The position numbers and the translations under genes were made by a program. The notes beneath the pieces were generated by a model. The model was not told the DNA's origin, did no database searches, and was given only the letters and a program-made list of their open reading frames with translations. Below, one piece after another: positions 1 to 6,149 of a DNA stretch of 8,239 nt; the first letter of the stretch is position 1; each line of letters opens with the position of its first letter. Origin of the DNA: Chlamydiia bacterium (GTDB taxonomy: Bacteria > Chlamydiota > Chlamydiia > Chlamydiales > Simkaniaceae); assembly GCA_020440405.1 (NCBI GenBank), contig JAGROF010000094.1, positions 1-8,239 on the forward strand. The letters run 5' to 3'.

Positions 1-943
1 CGACATGGCGGACAATGGGGGTGATGAGCCCTTCGTCGATGCTAACAGCAACGGCGATATCGATGGTTTTAAAGCGAACGATCTGACTGCCGTCGGAATT
101 AAATCCGCTATTGATCACGGGGTGTTCTTTAAGAGAGAGGGCTGCCGCGCGCATGATAAAATCGTTAAAGGTCACTTTAATGCCCCCAGCTTTGAGTTGC
201 TCACGGAGGGTAATCATCGGCTCGACATTGACGTCTTGCTGCACATAAAAGTGAGGAATAAAGGTTTTGGATGCTTGAAGTTTTTCACCAATGGCTTTCC
301 GCATGGGAGTCATGGGCTCGGCCTCATAGGTTCCTGGAGGAATCGTGGGCGCTCCTTTATGGCCAAAGCTTGCAGGTGTATCGGGCAGCGCTAAGTCGAG
401 GTCACGACTCATCACGCGCCCATCAGGCCCACTTCCTTTTACAGAGGTCAGGTCAATGCCTTTTTCTTTGGCAAGTTTCTTGGCTAAAGGAGAGGCAGCT
501 AAACGATCGTGCATCCCGGTATCGAATTCAAAGGTGTAGTCCTCTAAAGGAGGTTCAATGGGGAAAGCCACTTGTGCCATCGCCGCCCCCGGTTTTTTTG
601 CAGCTGGAGGGGGAGCTTTCCCCTCTTCAGCAGAAGCACCTTCTTCGGCTGGAGCCGCTTCGGGTTTGAGCCCCTCGGGCTCATAGCCTTCAATACTTTC
701 ATCAGCTGACTCAGTGAAGATGGCAACGGCTTGGTTCACAAGAGCCTCAGCCCCTTCGGGAACAAGAATCTTTTTCAAATACCCTTCATCGAGAGCGTTG
801 TGTTCAACGGTGGCTTTGTCTGTAGCAACTTCAAACAGAAGATCGCCTCCTTTAACGGCATCGCCTTCTTTTTTGTGCCACTTGACAATGGTTCCCCCTT
901 CCATTGTAGGTGAGAGTTTCGGCATGGTGAGGGTAAACGGCAT
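1..943 (-). CDS. pdhC: Dihydrolipoamide acetyltransferase, E2 of pyruvate dehydrogenase (partial, 3' end missing)
   Basis: E2 transfers the acetyl group from E1 through a swinging lipoyl arm to CoA and forms the core of the cytoplasmic pyruvate dehydrogenase complex. The visible 314 codons read without a stop to the window edge. One N-terminal lipoyl domain spans about residues 1-80, with the lipoyl lysine K43 in the motif TDKAT. An Ala/Pro/Glu-rich linker covers about 85-130. A peripheral subunit-binding domain lies at about 147-182 (RLAASPLAKKLA ... GPDGRV). The acyltransferase domain starts near 208 (MTPMRKAIGEKL). The catalytic HxxxDG motif near the C-terminus is not in the window; the family is usually about 400-440 residues, so about a quarter is missing. 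The start ATG at 943 has AGGAG eight bases upstream, inside the end of pdhB, and lies 4 bases after the pdhB stop. Its place behind pdhA and pdhB supports the pyruvate rather than another 2-oxoacid complex. Confidence 0.95.
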   Translation of the reverse strand, partial: MPFTLTMPKLSPTMEGGTIVKWHKKEGDAVKGGDLLFEVATDKATVEHNALDEGYLKKILVPEGAEALVNQAVAIFTESADESIEGYEPEGLKPEAAPAEEGASAEEGKAPPPAAKKPGAAMAQVAFPIEPPLEDYTFEFDTGMHDRLAASPLAKKLAKEKGIDLTSVKGSGPDGRVMSRDLDLALPDTPASFGHKGAPTIPPGTYEAEPMTPMRKAIGEKLQASKTFIPHFYVQQDVNVEPMITLREQLKAGGIKVTFNDFIMRAAALSLKEHPVINSGFNSDGSQIVRFKTIDIAVAVSIDEGLITPIVRHV

Positions 944-947
944 GAGG

Positions 948-1931
948 TTAGCTCCTGAGGTGTAAGGTTTCGGCGATCGCTTGACTGATCCGCTCGGGGT
1001 TCGGTTGGGACTCCCTCTCGAGTTCTTTGTTATAGGGAAGAGGGGTTTCCCGTTGGCACACCCGCTTGAGCGGCGCATCTAAAAAGTCGAAGCACTGCTC
1101 TTGGATTTGGAATCCAATTTCTGCAGAAATCCCCGCAAAAATGTGTCCCTCTTCGACAAGGACAGCAAAATGGGTTTTCCGCACCGACTCGGCAATGGTT
1201 CCCATATCGAGTGGCTTGATTGTCCGCAGATCAATCAGTTCTATTTCTATCCCCTTCTTCGCATAGGCTTTCACCACTTCTCGGCAGTGGTGGATCATCC
1301 GACTATGAGAAATCAAGGTGAGATGTTTTCCTTCTTGAAGAATCTGCGCCTTTCCAATCGGCACGAGGTACTCTTCGGTAGGGATCTCCATCTTCATTCC
1401 ATAATCGAGCTCATTTTCTAAAAAGATCACCGGATTGTTACTGCGAATGGCCGATTTGAGCAGCCCTTTGGCATCATAAGGGTTACTGGGGGCCATAATG
1501 ATAAACCCAGGAAGTTGCCCATAGATGGCTTCGACGCAGTGAGAGTGTTGGCAAGAGACCTGCGCTGCAGCCCCATTAGGTCCTCGAAATACGATCGGCA
1601 CAGAGAACCGGTTCCCTGACATGTAATACATCTTGCAGGCATTGGAAACGAGTTGGTCAAAGGCGACAAAGGAGAAGTTAAAGCTCATGAATTCTACAAT
1701 GGGGCGGAGCCCTGTCATCGCTGCGCCAATACTCAGCCCTGAAAAGCCATTTTCGGAAATCGGTGTATCAATAATCCGCTCGGGTCCCCATTTGTCAAGG
1801 AGTCCTTTGGAGACTTTATAGGCACCATTATACTCTGCTACCTCTTCTCCCATAAGGTATACCTTTTCATCGCGCTCCATCTCTTCATCGATGGCTTGAC
1901 GGAGAGCTTCTCTTAATTCTACGGTTTGCAT
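948..1931 (-). CDS. pdhB: Pyruvate dehydrogenase E1 component, beta subunit
   Basis: This is the second half of the alpha2beta2 thiamine-diphosphate E1 that decarboxylates pyruvate and acetylates the lipoyl group of E2. With the ATG at 1931 the protein has 327 residues, normal for the family. Visible hallmarks are GEEVAEYNGAYKVSKGL (about 28-44), the TPP-contacting Glu in DTPISE (E60), FRGPNGAAAQVSCQHSH (115-131), and the C-terminal transketolase domain with LIDLRTIKPLD and VEEGH (about 232-263). The start is uncertain. ATG 1931 fits the usual family N-terminus (MQTVELREAL) and lies one base after the pdhA stop, suggesting coupled re-initiation. An in-frame ATG at 1949 directly abuts a strong GAGGAGG, and a TTG at 1958 also opens the frame; both overlap pdhA. 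The gene is co-transcribed with pdhA and pdhC. Confidence 0.95.
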   Translation of the reverse strand: MQTVELREALRQAIDEEMERDEKVYLMGEEVAEYNGAYKVSKGLLDKWGPERIIDTPISENGFSGLSIGAAMTGLRPIVEFMSFNFSFVAFDQLVSNACKMYYMSGNRFSVPIVFRGPNGAAAQVSCQHSHCVEAIYGQLPGFIIMAPSNPYDAKGLLKSAIRSNNPVIFLENELDYGMKMEIPTEEYLVPIGKAQILQEGKHLTLISHSRMIHHCREVVKAYAKKGIEIELIDLRTIKPLDMGTIAESVRKTHFAVLVEEGHIFAGISAEIGFQIQEQCFDFLDAPLKRVCQRETPLPYNKELERESQPNPERISQAIAETLHLRS

Positions 1932-1932
1932 A

Positions 1933-2961
1933 TTACGGGGCAAAGACATCCTCCTCAAGAGTTAAGAGATCAGGATTGGGACTTTCTTCTGCAAATTTCA
2001 TTGAAGCAATCACAATTTCTTTTTGCTCTTTATCGAGCGCTTCGAATGCTTTATCGGTTAAAACTTTTCGTTTTTTAAGTTGCTCAGCAAACAGGTGAAT
2101 CGGATCGCGCGTTTTTGCTTTTTCGAGCTCTTCTTTGGAACGGTAAAGGCCCGGATCGGAAATCGAATGCCCACGAAACCGCTCAGTAACGACTTCTACT
2201 AAAACGGGACGCTTCGTTTTTAAAACTTCCTCATAGATATGCTGAAACCCACCATAGCAACTGAGGAAGTCCATCCCATCGAGGGTATAGGCCTTCATGC
2301 CATAAGCAGGAGCAAAATGCTCAGCAATGGGCTGCACACACAGAGCGCGCTTCACAGCTGTTCCCATTCCCCACTGATTATTTTCTACCACATAGATGCA
2401 GGGAAGGTCCCAAAGGGAGGCGAGGTTGAGTGATTCATGGACAGCCCCTTGCACAAAAGCGCCATCCCCCATAAAACAGACCGCCACCCCTTTTTGCTTT
2501 TGATACTTTAGGGAAAAGGCGGCGCCGGTTGCAATGGGGAGGTGTCCCCCCACAATTCCAAACCCTCCAAGCATCCGATCGGCATAGAGATGCATCGACC
2601 CCCCACGTCCCATCGCATTTCCTGTCACTTTTCCATAGAGTTCTGCCATCATCTCATTAGGAGTGGCTCCCATGAGCATCGCAAGGGCATGGCACCGATA
2701 GGTGGTAATCCACCAGTTGTTCTCTCGCCCCATTGCACTGACCGCAGCGGTTTGAATGGCTTCCTGTCCCATATAGGCGTGAAAAAATCCTCCCACTTTT
2801 CCCTGCTGATAGGCCGATTCAGCCCGCATTTCAAAGTGACGGATCAAAAGCATCTCTTTCAAGATGGTTTTGAGTCCTTCGTTTCCAAGTGCTTTAGCCG
2901 CAGCCTCGACATCAGACTCAAAGAAGTTATATTTCACGTGGTGAACGGTTTTTTTTGCCAT
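1933..2961 (-). CDS. pdhA: Pyruvate dehydrogenase E1 component, alpha subunit
   Basis: This is the thiamine-diphosphate-binding subunit that carries out oxidative decarboxylation of pyruvate with the pdhB product. It has 342 residues, the normal length for a separate E1 alpha. It shows the N-terminal RHFEMRAESAYQQGKVGGF stretch (about 41-59), MGRGGSMH (117-124), and the TPP/Mg motif from GDG (165-167) to ENN (193-195). The late loop RFRGHSISDPGLYR (261-274) corresponds to the region that mammalian kinases phosphorylate; no kinase is seen here. The ATG at 2961 is preceded by a purine-rich AAAGGGGG three bases away. The lipoprotein gene ends 42 bases upstream with no hairpin between, so read-through from the 3192-3220 promoter is likely. 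A second weak promoter may sit in that gap. The TAA stop is one base before the pdhB ATG. Confidence 0.97.
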   Translation of the reverse strand: MAKKTVHHVKYNFFESDVEAAAKALGNEGLKTILKEMLLIRHFEMRAESAYQQGKVGGFFHAYMGQEAIQTAAVSAMGRENNWWITTYRCHALAMLMGATPNEMMAELYGKVTGNAMGRGGSMHLYADRMLGGFGIVGGHLPIATGAAFSLKYQKQKGVAVCFMGDGAFVQGAVHESLNLASLWDLPCIYVVENNQWGMGTAVKRALCVQPIAEHFAPAYGMKAYTLDGMDFLSCYGGFQHIYEEVLKTKRPVLVEVVTERFRGHSISDPGLYRSKEELEKAKTRDPIHLFAEQLKKRKVLTDKAFEALDKEQKEIVIASMKFAEESPNPDLLTLEEDVFAP

Positions 2962-2978
2962 AGGCCCCCTTTAATGCC

Positions 2979-3007
2979 AACTTAATCGATGAAAGAAGCC
3001 GTGTCAA
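2979..3007 (-). promoter_or_regulatory. Possible secondary promoter for pdhA
   Basis: On the minus strand a perfect TTGACA (3002-3007) is followed after 17 bases by TAAGTT (2979-2984), a weak -10. The -35 overlaps the stop codon of the lipoprotein gene. The start point would fall near 2972, just ahead of the pdhA ribosome binding site. The good -35 and spacing support it, but only three of six -10 bases match, so it may be chance. Confidence 0.3.
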
Positions 3008-3165
3008 TAAGGCATTGCCTGCATGGGCCCCAACCCTCTGTCAGGAACAAGGTTAGGATTATTCGTCACTGGGACCGCCCGCAAGTCATCATCTCCATTC
3101 GAGCTTGCCTGATAACACCCTGCTAACATGCCCATTAATCCGACTAATATTAAAGCAAATCGCAT
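3004..3165 (-). CDS. Small predicted lipoprotein, first gene of the pdh operon
   Basis: A 53-residue protein that I do not recognise as a named family. It has a short signal peptide: one Arg after the start Met, a hydrophobic run (about 3-15), and a clear lipobox LAGC with the acylated Cys at 17. The predicted mature part is 37 residues, starting CYQASSNGDDD and ending in a Pro/Met-rich tail. Residue +2 is Tyr, not Asp, which by the E. coli sorting rule would favour the outer membrane. The ATG at 3165 has AGAGGG three bases upstream. An in-frame ATG at 3183 lacks a ribosome binding site and would lie at or next to the predicted transcription start. A good promoter is positioned for it and pdhA follows after 42 bases, so the two probably share a transcript. 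Function is unknown; a link to pyruvate metabolism is not implied by the sequence. Confidence 0.72.
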   Translation of the reverse strand: MRFALILVGLMGMLAGCYQASSNGDDDLRAVPVTNNPNLVPDRGLGPMQAMPY

Positions 3166-3191
3166 ACACCCTCTAAGTTTCATAAGGGCTT

Positions 3192-3220
3192 ATCATAACG
3201 CATCAAAGGGATTTTGACAA
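3192..3220 (-). promoter_or_regulatory. Sigma70-type promoter for lipoprotein-pdhABC operon
   Basis: On the minus strand TTGTCA (3215-3220), a 17-base spacer and TATGAT (3192-3197) match the vegetative consensus in five of six positions each. Transcription would start near 3185, giving a leader of about 20 bases before the lipoprotein ATG at 3165 and its AGAGGG site. Its -35 overlaps the -35 of the opposite promoter by five bases. Confidence 0.7.
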
Positions 3221-3243
3221 ATTTTAATCGCTTAGAGTAGCAT
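3214..3243 (+). promoter_or_regulatory. Promoter for the DnaQ-like exonuclease gene
   Basis: A perfect TTGACA (3214-3219) is followed after 18 bases by TAGCAT (3238-3243), matching the -10 consensus in four of six positions. The expected start point is about 3250, directly before the ATG at 3251, so the message would have little or no leader. This agrees with the lack of a ribosome binding site upstream of that ATG. Confidence 0.5.
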
Positions 3244-3250
3244 AACTAAC

Positions 3251-3949
3251 ATGTCAAAACGACCGATTTACTACGATACAGAAACGACAGGTGTCCGTCC
3301 CGATAAAGACCGCATCATTGAAATTGCAGCTTACGATCCTATTCAAGATCGCTCTTTTGAAAGACTCATCAACCCCGGGTGCCCCATTCCTCAAGAGGCC
3401 AGCGCGATCCATAATATCACCGATGATATGGTCAAAGACGCCCCTTCTTTTAAGGAAGTCGCTCAAGAGTTTTCCCTCTTCTGCGAAGGGGAAGTGGTCT
3501 TGATTGCCCACAATAATGACGCCTTTGACCTCCCCTTTATTCAAAGCGAATTTAGCCGAAATGGGGTACCTTTCCCCCAACTGCCTACGATCGATTCTCT
3601 CAAATTTTCTCGAAAATACCGCCCTGATCTTCCACGTCACTCCCTCCAACACCTCCGAGAATACCACGGAATCGAAGCCAACAATGCCCACCGCGCCCTT
3701 GACGACGTCGTGATTCTGCATCAAGTCTTTTCTCTGATGATCGACGATCTCACCATGGAAACCATCCTTGAGTTGATGTCAGAAAAGCACATCCTTCGCC
3801 ACATGCCTTTTGGCAAACATCGTGGCACACCTCTTAAAGATATTCCTCCTGGTTATGTCCGCTGGCTCCATGAAAACGGCGCCCTCGACAAGCCCGACAA
3901 CGCCGAACTCAAAGAAGCCTTCAGCGCCCTCGGCATGCTCCCTAACTAG
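3251..3949 (+). CDS. dnaQ: DnaQ-like DEDDh 3'-5' exonuclease with C-terminal DUF3820-like domain
   Basis: Probable 3'-5' exonuclease of the DNA polymerase III epsilon family, acting in proofreading or nucleic-acid turnover in the cytoplasm. It has 232 residues. The exonuclease core is complete: Exo I YDTETTG with D9 and E11, Exo II AHNNDAFDLPFI with D93, and Exo III HRALDD with H147 and D152. About 183-212 (RHMPFGKHRGTPLKDIPPGYVRWL) resembles DUF3820, a short domain often attached to such exonucleases, including, as I recall, a chlamydial DnaQ paralogue. A polymerase-bound epsilon normally has a different, flexible clamp/alpha-binding tail, so a separate exonuclease role is possible. No in-frame start exists upstream (TAG at 3233-3235) and there is no Shine-Dalgarno, so the mRNA may be leaderless. 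It is transcribed away from the pdh operon. Confidence 0.9.
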   Translation: MSKRPIYYDTETTGVRPDKDRIIEIAAYDPIQDRSFERLINPGCPIPQEASAIHNITDDMVKDAPSFKEVAQEFSLFCEGEVVLIAHNNDAFDLPFIQSEFSRNGVPFPQLPTIDSLKFSRKYRPDLPRHSLQHLREYHGIEANNAHRALDDVVILHQVFSLMIDDLTMETILELMSEKHILRHMPFGKHRGTPLKDIPPGYVRWLHENGALDKPDNAELKEAFSALGMLPN

Positions 3950-3957
3950 TAGGTAAA

Positions 3958-4074
3958 ATGAAGAAAAAACCAAAAAAGACCATACAGTATCCTCAAGATA
4001 AGTTGGTACAGCAAGCTTTTGACTACTATGCAAAAAAGTACAGATCAGTTTTCAAAAAACTTGCTAAGAGCTGA
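3958..4074 (+). CDS. Small Lys-rich protein, 38 codons
   Basis: This short ORF encodes a strongly basic peptide starting MKKKPKKTIQ and ending VFKKLAKS, with 12 Lys in 38 residues and an aromatic FDYYAKKYRSVF segment that could form an amphipathic helix. No family is recognised. The ATG follows the exonuclease stop by 8 bases and has AGG five to seven bases upstream, so it could be translated from the exonuclease message. It ends 30 bases before the terminator hairpin. The start context and amino-acid composition make it look more like a gene than random sequence, but 38 codons is too short to be sure. Alternatives are a small nucleic-acid-binding protein or a non-coding 3' region. Confidence 0.45.
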   Translation: MKKKPKKTIQYPQDKLVQQAFDYYAKKYRSVFKKLAKS

Positions 4075-4094
4075 TTCTCTTTACTTAATGTCTT

Positions 4095-4153
4095 AAAAAA
4101 AAACCACAGAGGACACAGAGAAAAAGCATAAAAACATCTCTGTGTCCTCTGTG
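4095..4153 (-). terminator. Rho-independent terminator of the ldt-accA-msbA operon
   Basis: A 17-bp perfect stem (4105-4121 with 4137-4153) encloses a 15-base A-rich loop. Read on the minus strand, the stem is followed by one G and then nine Ts (4095-4103), the classic intrinsic terminator layout. It begins 34 bases past the exporter stop. In the plus direction the downstream bases are less T-rich, so it would stop the exonuclease transcript less efficiently, although the stem is symmetrical. Confidence 0.8.
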
Positions 4154-4166
4154 CTCTCGTTGGTTT
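4101..4166. repeat. Inverted repeat with CACAGAGGACACAGAG core
   Basis: Both arms contain CACAGAGGACACAGAGA, one on each strand. Outside the stem AAACC (4101-4105) is mirrored by GGTTT (4162-4166), displaced by nine extra bases (4153-4161). The arms themselves look like tandem CACAGAG / GACACAG units. I recall similar ACCACAGAGGACACAGAG elements dispersed in unrelated bacterial genomes, so this may be a copy of an interspersed palindromic repeat reused as a terminator. Only one copy is in the window, so dispersal cannot be shown here. Confidence 0.55.
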
Positions 4167-4187
4167 AGAAAATATTTAAGCTTGTGG

Positions 4188-6125
4188 TTATTTAGTGTCG
4201 ACTAGCTCTGGTTCTTGGTACTGGGAACGAAAGTTTGTTTCCCAGAGAAGTTTGAAGGGAGCGCAGGTAGCAAGAAGCTCTTCCTTTGTTCCCTCAGCGA
4301 CTTTTTGTCCCCCTTCGAGATAGATGATCCGATCGGCATACTCAATAGTTGAGAGACGGTGAGCGATGAGAATTTGTGTGATTTCCCCATGGAGTTCTTT
4401 GATGGCCATTTTGATTTTGTTTTCACTAACCGCATCGAGGGAAGAGGTGGCTTCATCAAGGATCAAGATGGGAGCGTTCTTGACAAGAGCGCGAGCAATG
4501 GCAAGACGCTGCTGTTGCCCTCCTGAAAAGTTTTTCCCGGTTTCTGCAAGCATCGTATCGTAAGTCTGAGGCAAATCTTTGATGAACTCATGAGCATGCG
4601 CTTTCTTTGCCGCGTGGATAATCTCATCCTTTGAAAAGGGCTTGCCATAAGCAATGTTTGCTGCGATGGTATCATAAAAAAGGAAGGGTTTTTGAGGCAC
4701 AAAAGCAATCTGCTCACGAAGAGATTTTTGGGTATAGTCTTGAATGGGCTTCCCATCAACTCGGATCTCTCCTTTTTGAATGTCATAAAGGCGAGGAATC
4801 AGTTGCACAATCGTCGATTTTCCCACTCCTGTCCCTCCGACAAGGGCAATCGTTTCCCCTTTATTTACGGAAAAACTGAGCCCTTTTAGAACCCACCTAT
4901 CGTCATATTTGAACCACACATTGTCAAACTCAAGGACCGATTGAAATCCACTCATATGAATCGCTTGGGGGTGATCCACAATTTGAGGCTTCAGATTGAG
5001 CACTTCGTACATTCTCTCTGCGGCCACGACCCCCTTCTGAATATTGCTATTTTCTTCCGCAAACTTTTTGACTGGTTCATAAAAAAGGTGGAGCAGCCCT
5101 GCAAAGACAACAAGCTCAGAAATGCGCATCTCCAAAATATGAAGGCCCACAAGGATGACGGTGGCTAAGCATACTGTGGTAATGGTGTGGAGGATGGGGC
5201 GCGTCAAAAGATCATACTTGGCCGTTTTGCTCTCTAGCTTCGCCATCTGCACATTTTGTTCTTGATACTTTTTAAACGAAAAAGCCTCCATAGCAAAGAC
5301 TTTAACGGTTTGAATTCCCGCTAAAAAGTCGATAAGCACCGAGGTAAAACGCTCTTGGTTTTTTTGAAGCTGGCGGGTGATCCGTTTCACTTTTCGTGTC
5401 ACAAACACCACAGGCATCACAACCAATGGAAGGCCAAAAAAGATCACCAAAGAGAGCTGCCAGGACATCCAAAAGCAGGCAATGAGCGTCGATAAAATCG
5501 TGAAAGGCGCTTGAATATAATTGATCAAAAAAGAATTAATCGAAGAAGCGATTTGATTGGCATCCCCTGCAACCCTTGAGGAAAGGGTTCCAATATTATA
5601 TTTTTGGAAAAAGCTCATCGGCTGATGCTGCAAATGATCGAAATACTGCTGGCGGAGGTCTCGGCTAATGCGGATGGAGAGAATTTGCGTGGTATAACGG
5701 CTAAAAAAGAGGAAGAGAGCTTTAACGACGGCTACCAAGAGAAGGAGGGTCACAAAAGCTTTCAGGTTTTGATCGAAATGGAGGTGGCGCTTGATTTGAT
5801 ACATGACCCGCTTGAGGGGGTTATTCCCCGTTTTTTTGATCATGAAGGTTTGAGCGTCGTCTTTTGTAATCTTTCCCGAGTGTTCCCGATCGATCTTCTT
5901 CCAGTTCTCTTTGATGTCTTCTTTGGTTACATAGTCTTTTTGCTCTCCATTTTTATCTTTGGATGCAAAAAGAGCAAAGAAATCTGCCCCAGTATCTGAG
6001 ATGACTCCCAGGGTAAACATTTCCATTTGACTTGCTACCGTCAGCCCAATCAAGGCTCCAAAGGTTACAATAAACAGGGAAAGGTGTCGGTGAACGCGCA
6101 GCGCAGCTTTTAGAAGCAATTTCAT
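4188..6125 (-). CDS. msbA: MsbA-like ABC exporter (fused membrane and ATPase domains) with EF-hand-like loop insertion
   Basis: A half-transporter expected to homodimerise in the inner membrane and flip or export a lipid-linked substrate; lipid A or LPS is the likeliest by family and by the accA neighbour, but the substrate is not proven. It has 645 residues against about 580 for typical MsbA. TM1 is at about 15-33 and TM2 at about 122-141; the other four segments follow up to about 349. The ATPase domain (about 397-635) is complete: Walker A GGTGVGKST (430-438, K436), Q-loop Q478, signature FSGGQ (533-537), Walker B ILILDE with D557 and E558, D-loop SSLD (561-564) and switch H589. The extra length lies between TM1 and TM2, where residues 79-90 (DREHSGKITKDD) match an EF-hand calcium loop. 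ATG 6125 follows AGGGA, 24 bases after accA. A strong terminator lies downstream. Confidence 0.9.
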   Translation of the reverse strand: MKLLLKAALRVHRHLSLFIVTFGALIGLTVASQMEMFTLGVISDTGADFFALFASKDKNGEQKDYVTKEDIKENWKKIDREHSGKITKDDAQTFMIKKTGNNPLKRVMYQIKRHLHFDQNLKAFVTLLLLVAVVKALFLFFSRYTTQILSIRISRDLRQQYFDHLQHQPMSFFQKYNIGTLSSRVAGDANQIASSINSFLINYIQAPFTILSTLIACFWMSWQLSLVIFFGLPLVVMPVVFVTRKVKRITRQLQKNQERFTSVLIDFLAGIQTVKVFAMEAFSFKKYQEQNVQMAKLESKTAKYDLLTRPILHTITTVCLATVILVGLHILEMRISELVVFAGLLHLFYEPVKKFAEENSNIQKGVVAAERMYEVLNLKPQIVDHPQAIHMSGFQSVLEFDNVWFKYDDRWVLKGLSFSVNKGETIALVGGTGVGKSTIVQLIPRLYDIQKGEIRVDGKPIQDYTQKSLREQIAFVPQKPFLFYDTIAANIAYGKPFSKDEIIHAAKKAHAHEFIKDLPQTYDTMLAETGKNFSGGQQQRLAIARALVKNAPILILDEATSSLDAVSENKIKMAIKELHGEITQILIAHRLSTIEYADRIIYLEGGQKVAEGTKEELLATCAPFKLLWETNFRSQYQEPELVDTK

Positions 6126-6149
6126 GTCCCTAGGATACGAGATCCCAGG

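Noticed and set aside
5..394. Plus-strand open frame of 129 codons opposite pdhC
   Set aside because: It is the antisense shadow of the E2 coding frame, whose lipoyl, binding-domain and acyltransferase motifs are clear; no ribosome binding site or recognisable product.
2542..2985. Plus-strand open frame of 147 codons opposite pdhA
   Set aside because: His/Ser/Pro-rich shadow of the pdhA frame; no independent support.
3166..3183. Upstream in-frame ATG (3183) as start of the lipoprotein
   Set aside because: No Shine-Dalgarno and it lies at or beside the predicted transcription start; ATG 3165 has a proper AGAGGG site.
3254..3724. Minus-strand open frame of 156 codons inside the exonuclease gene
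   Set aside because: It is antisense to an exonuclease with all catalytic motifs intact, and its translation shows no recognisable domain.
5604..5999. Plus-strand open frame of 131 codons opposite the exporter
   Set aside because: Shadow of the exporter's N-terminal half; no start signal and no family resemblance.
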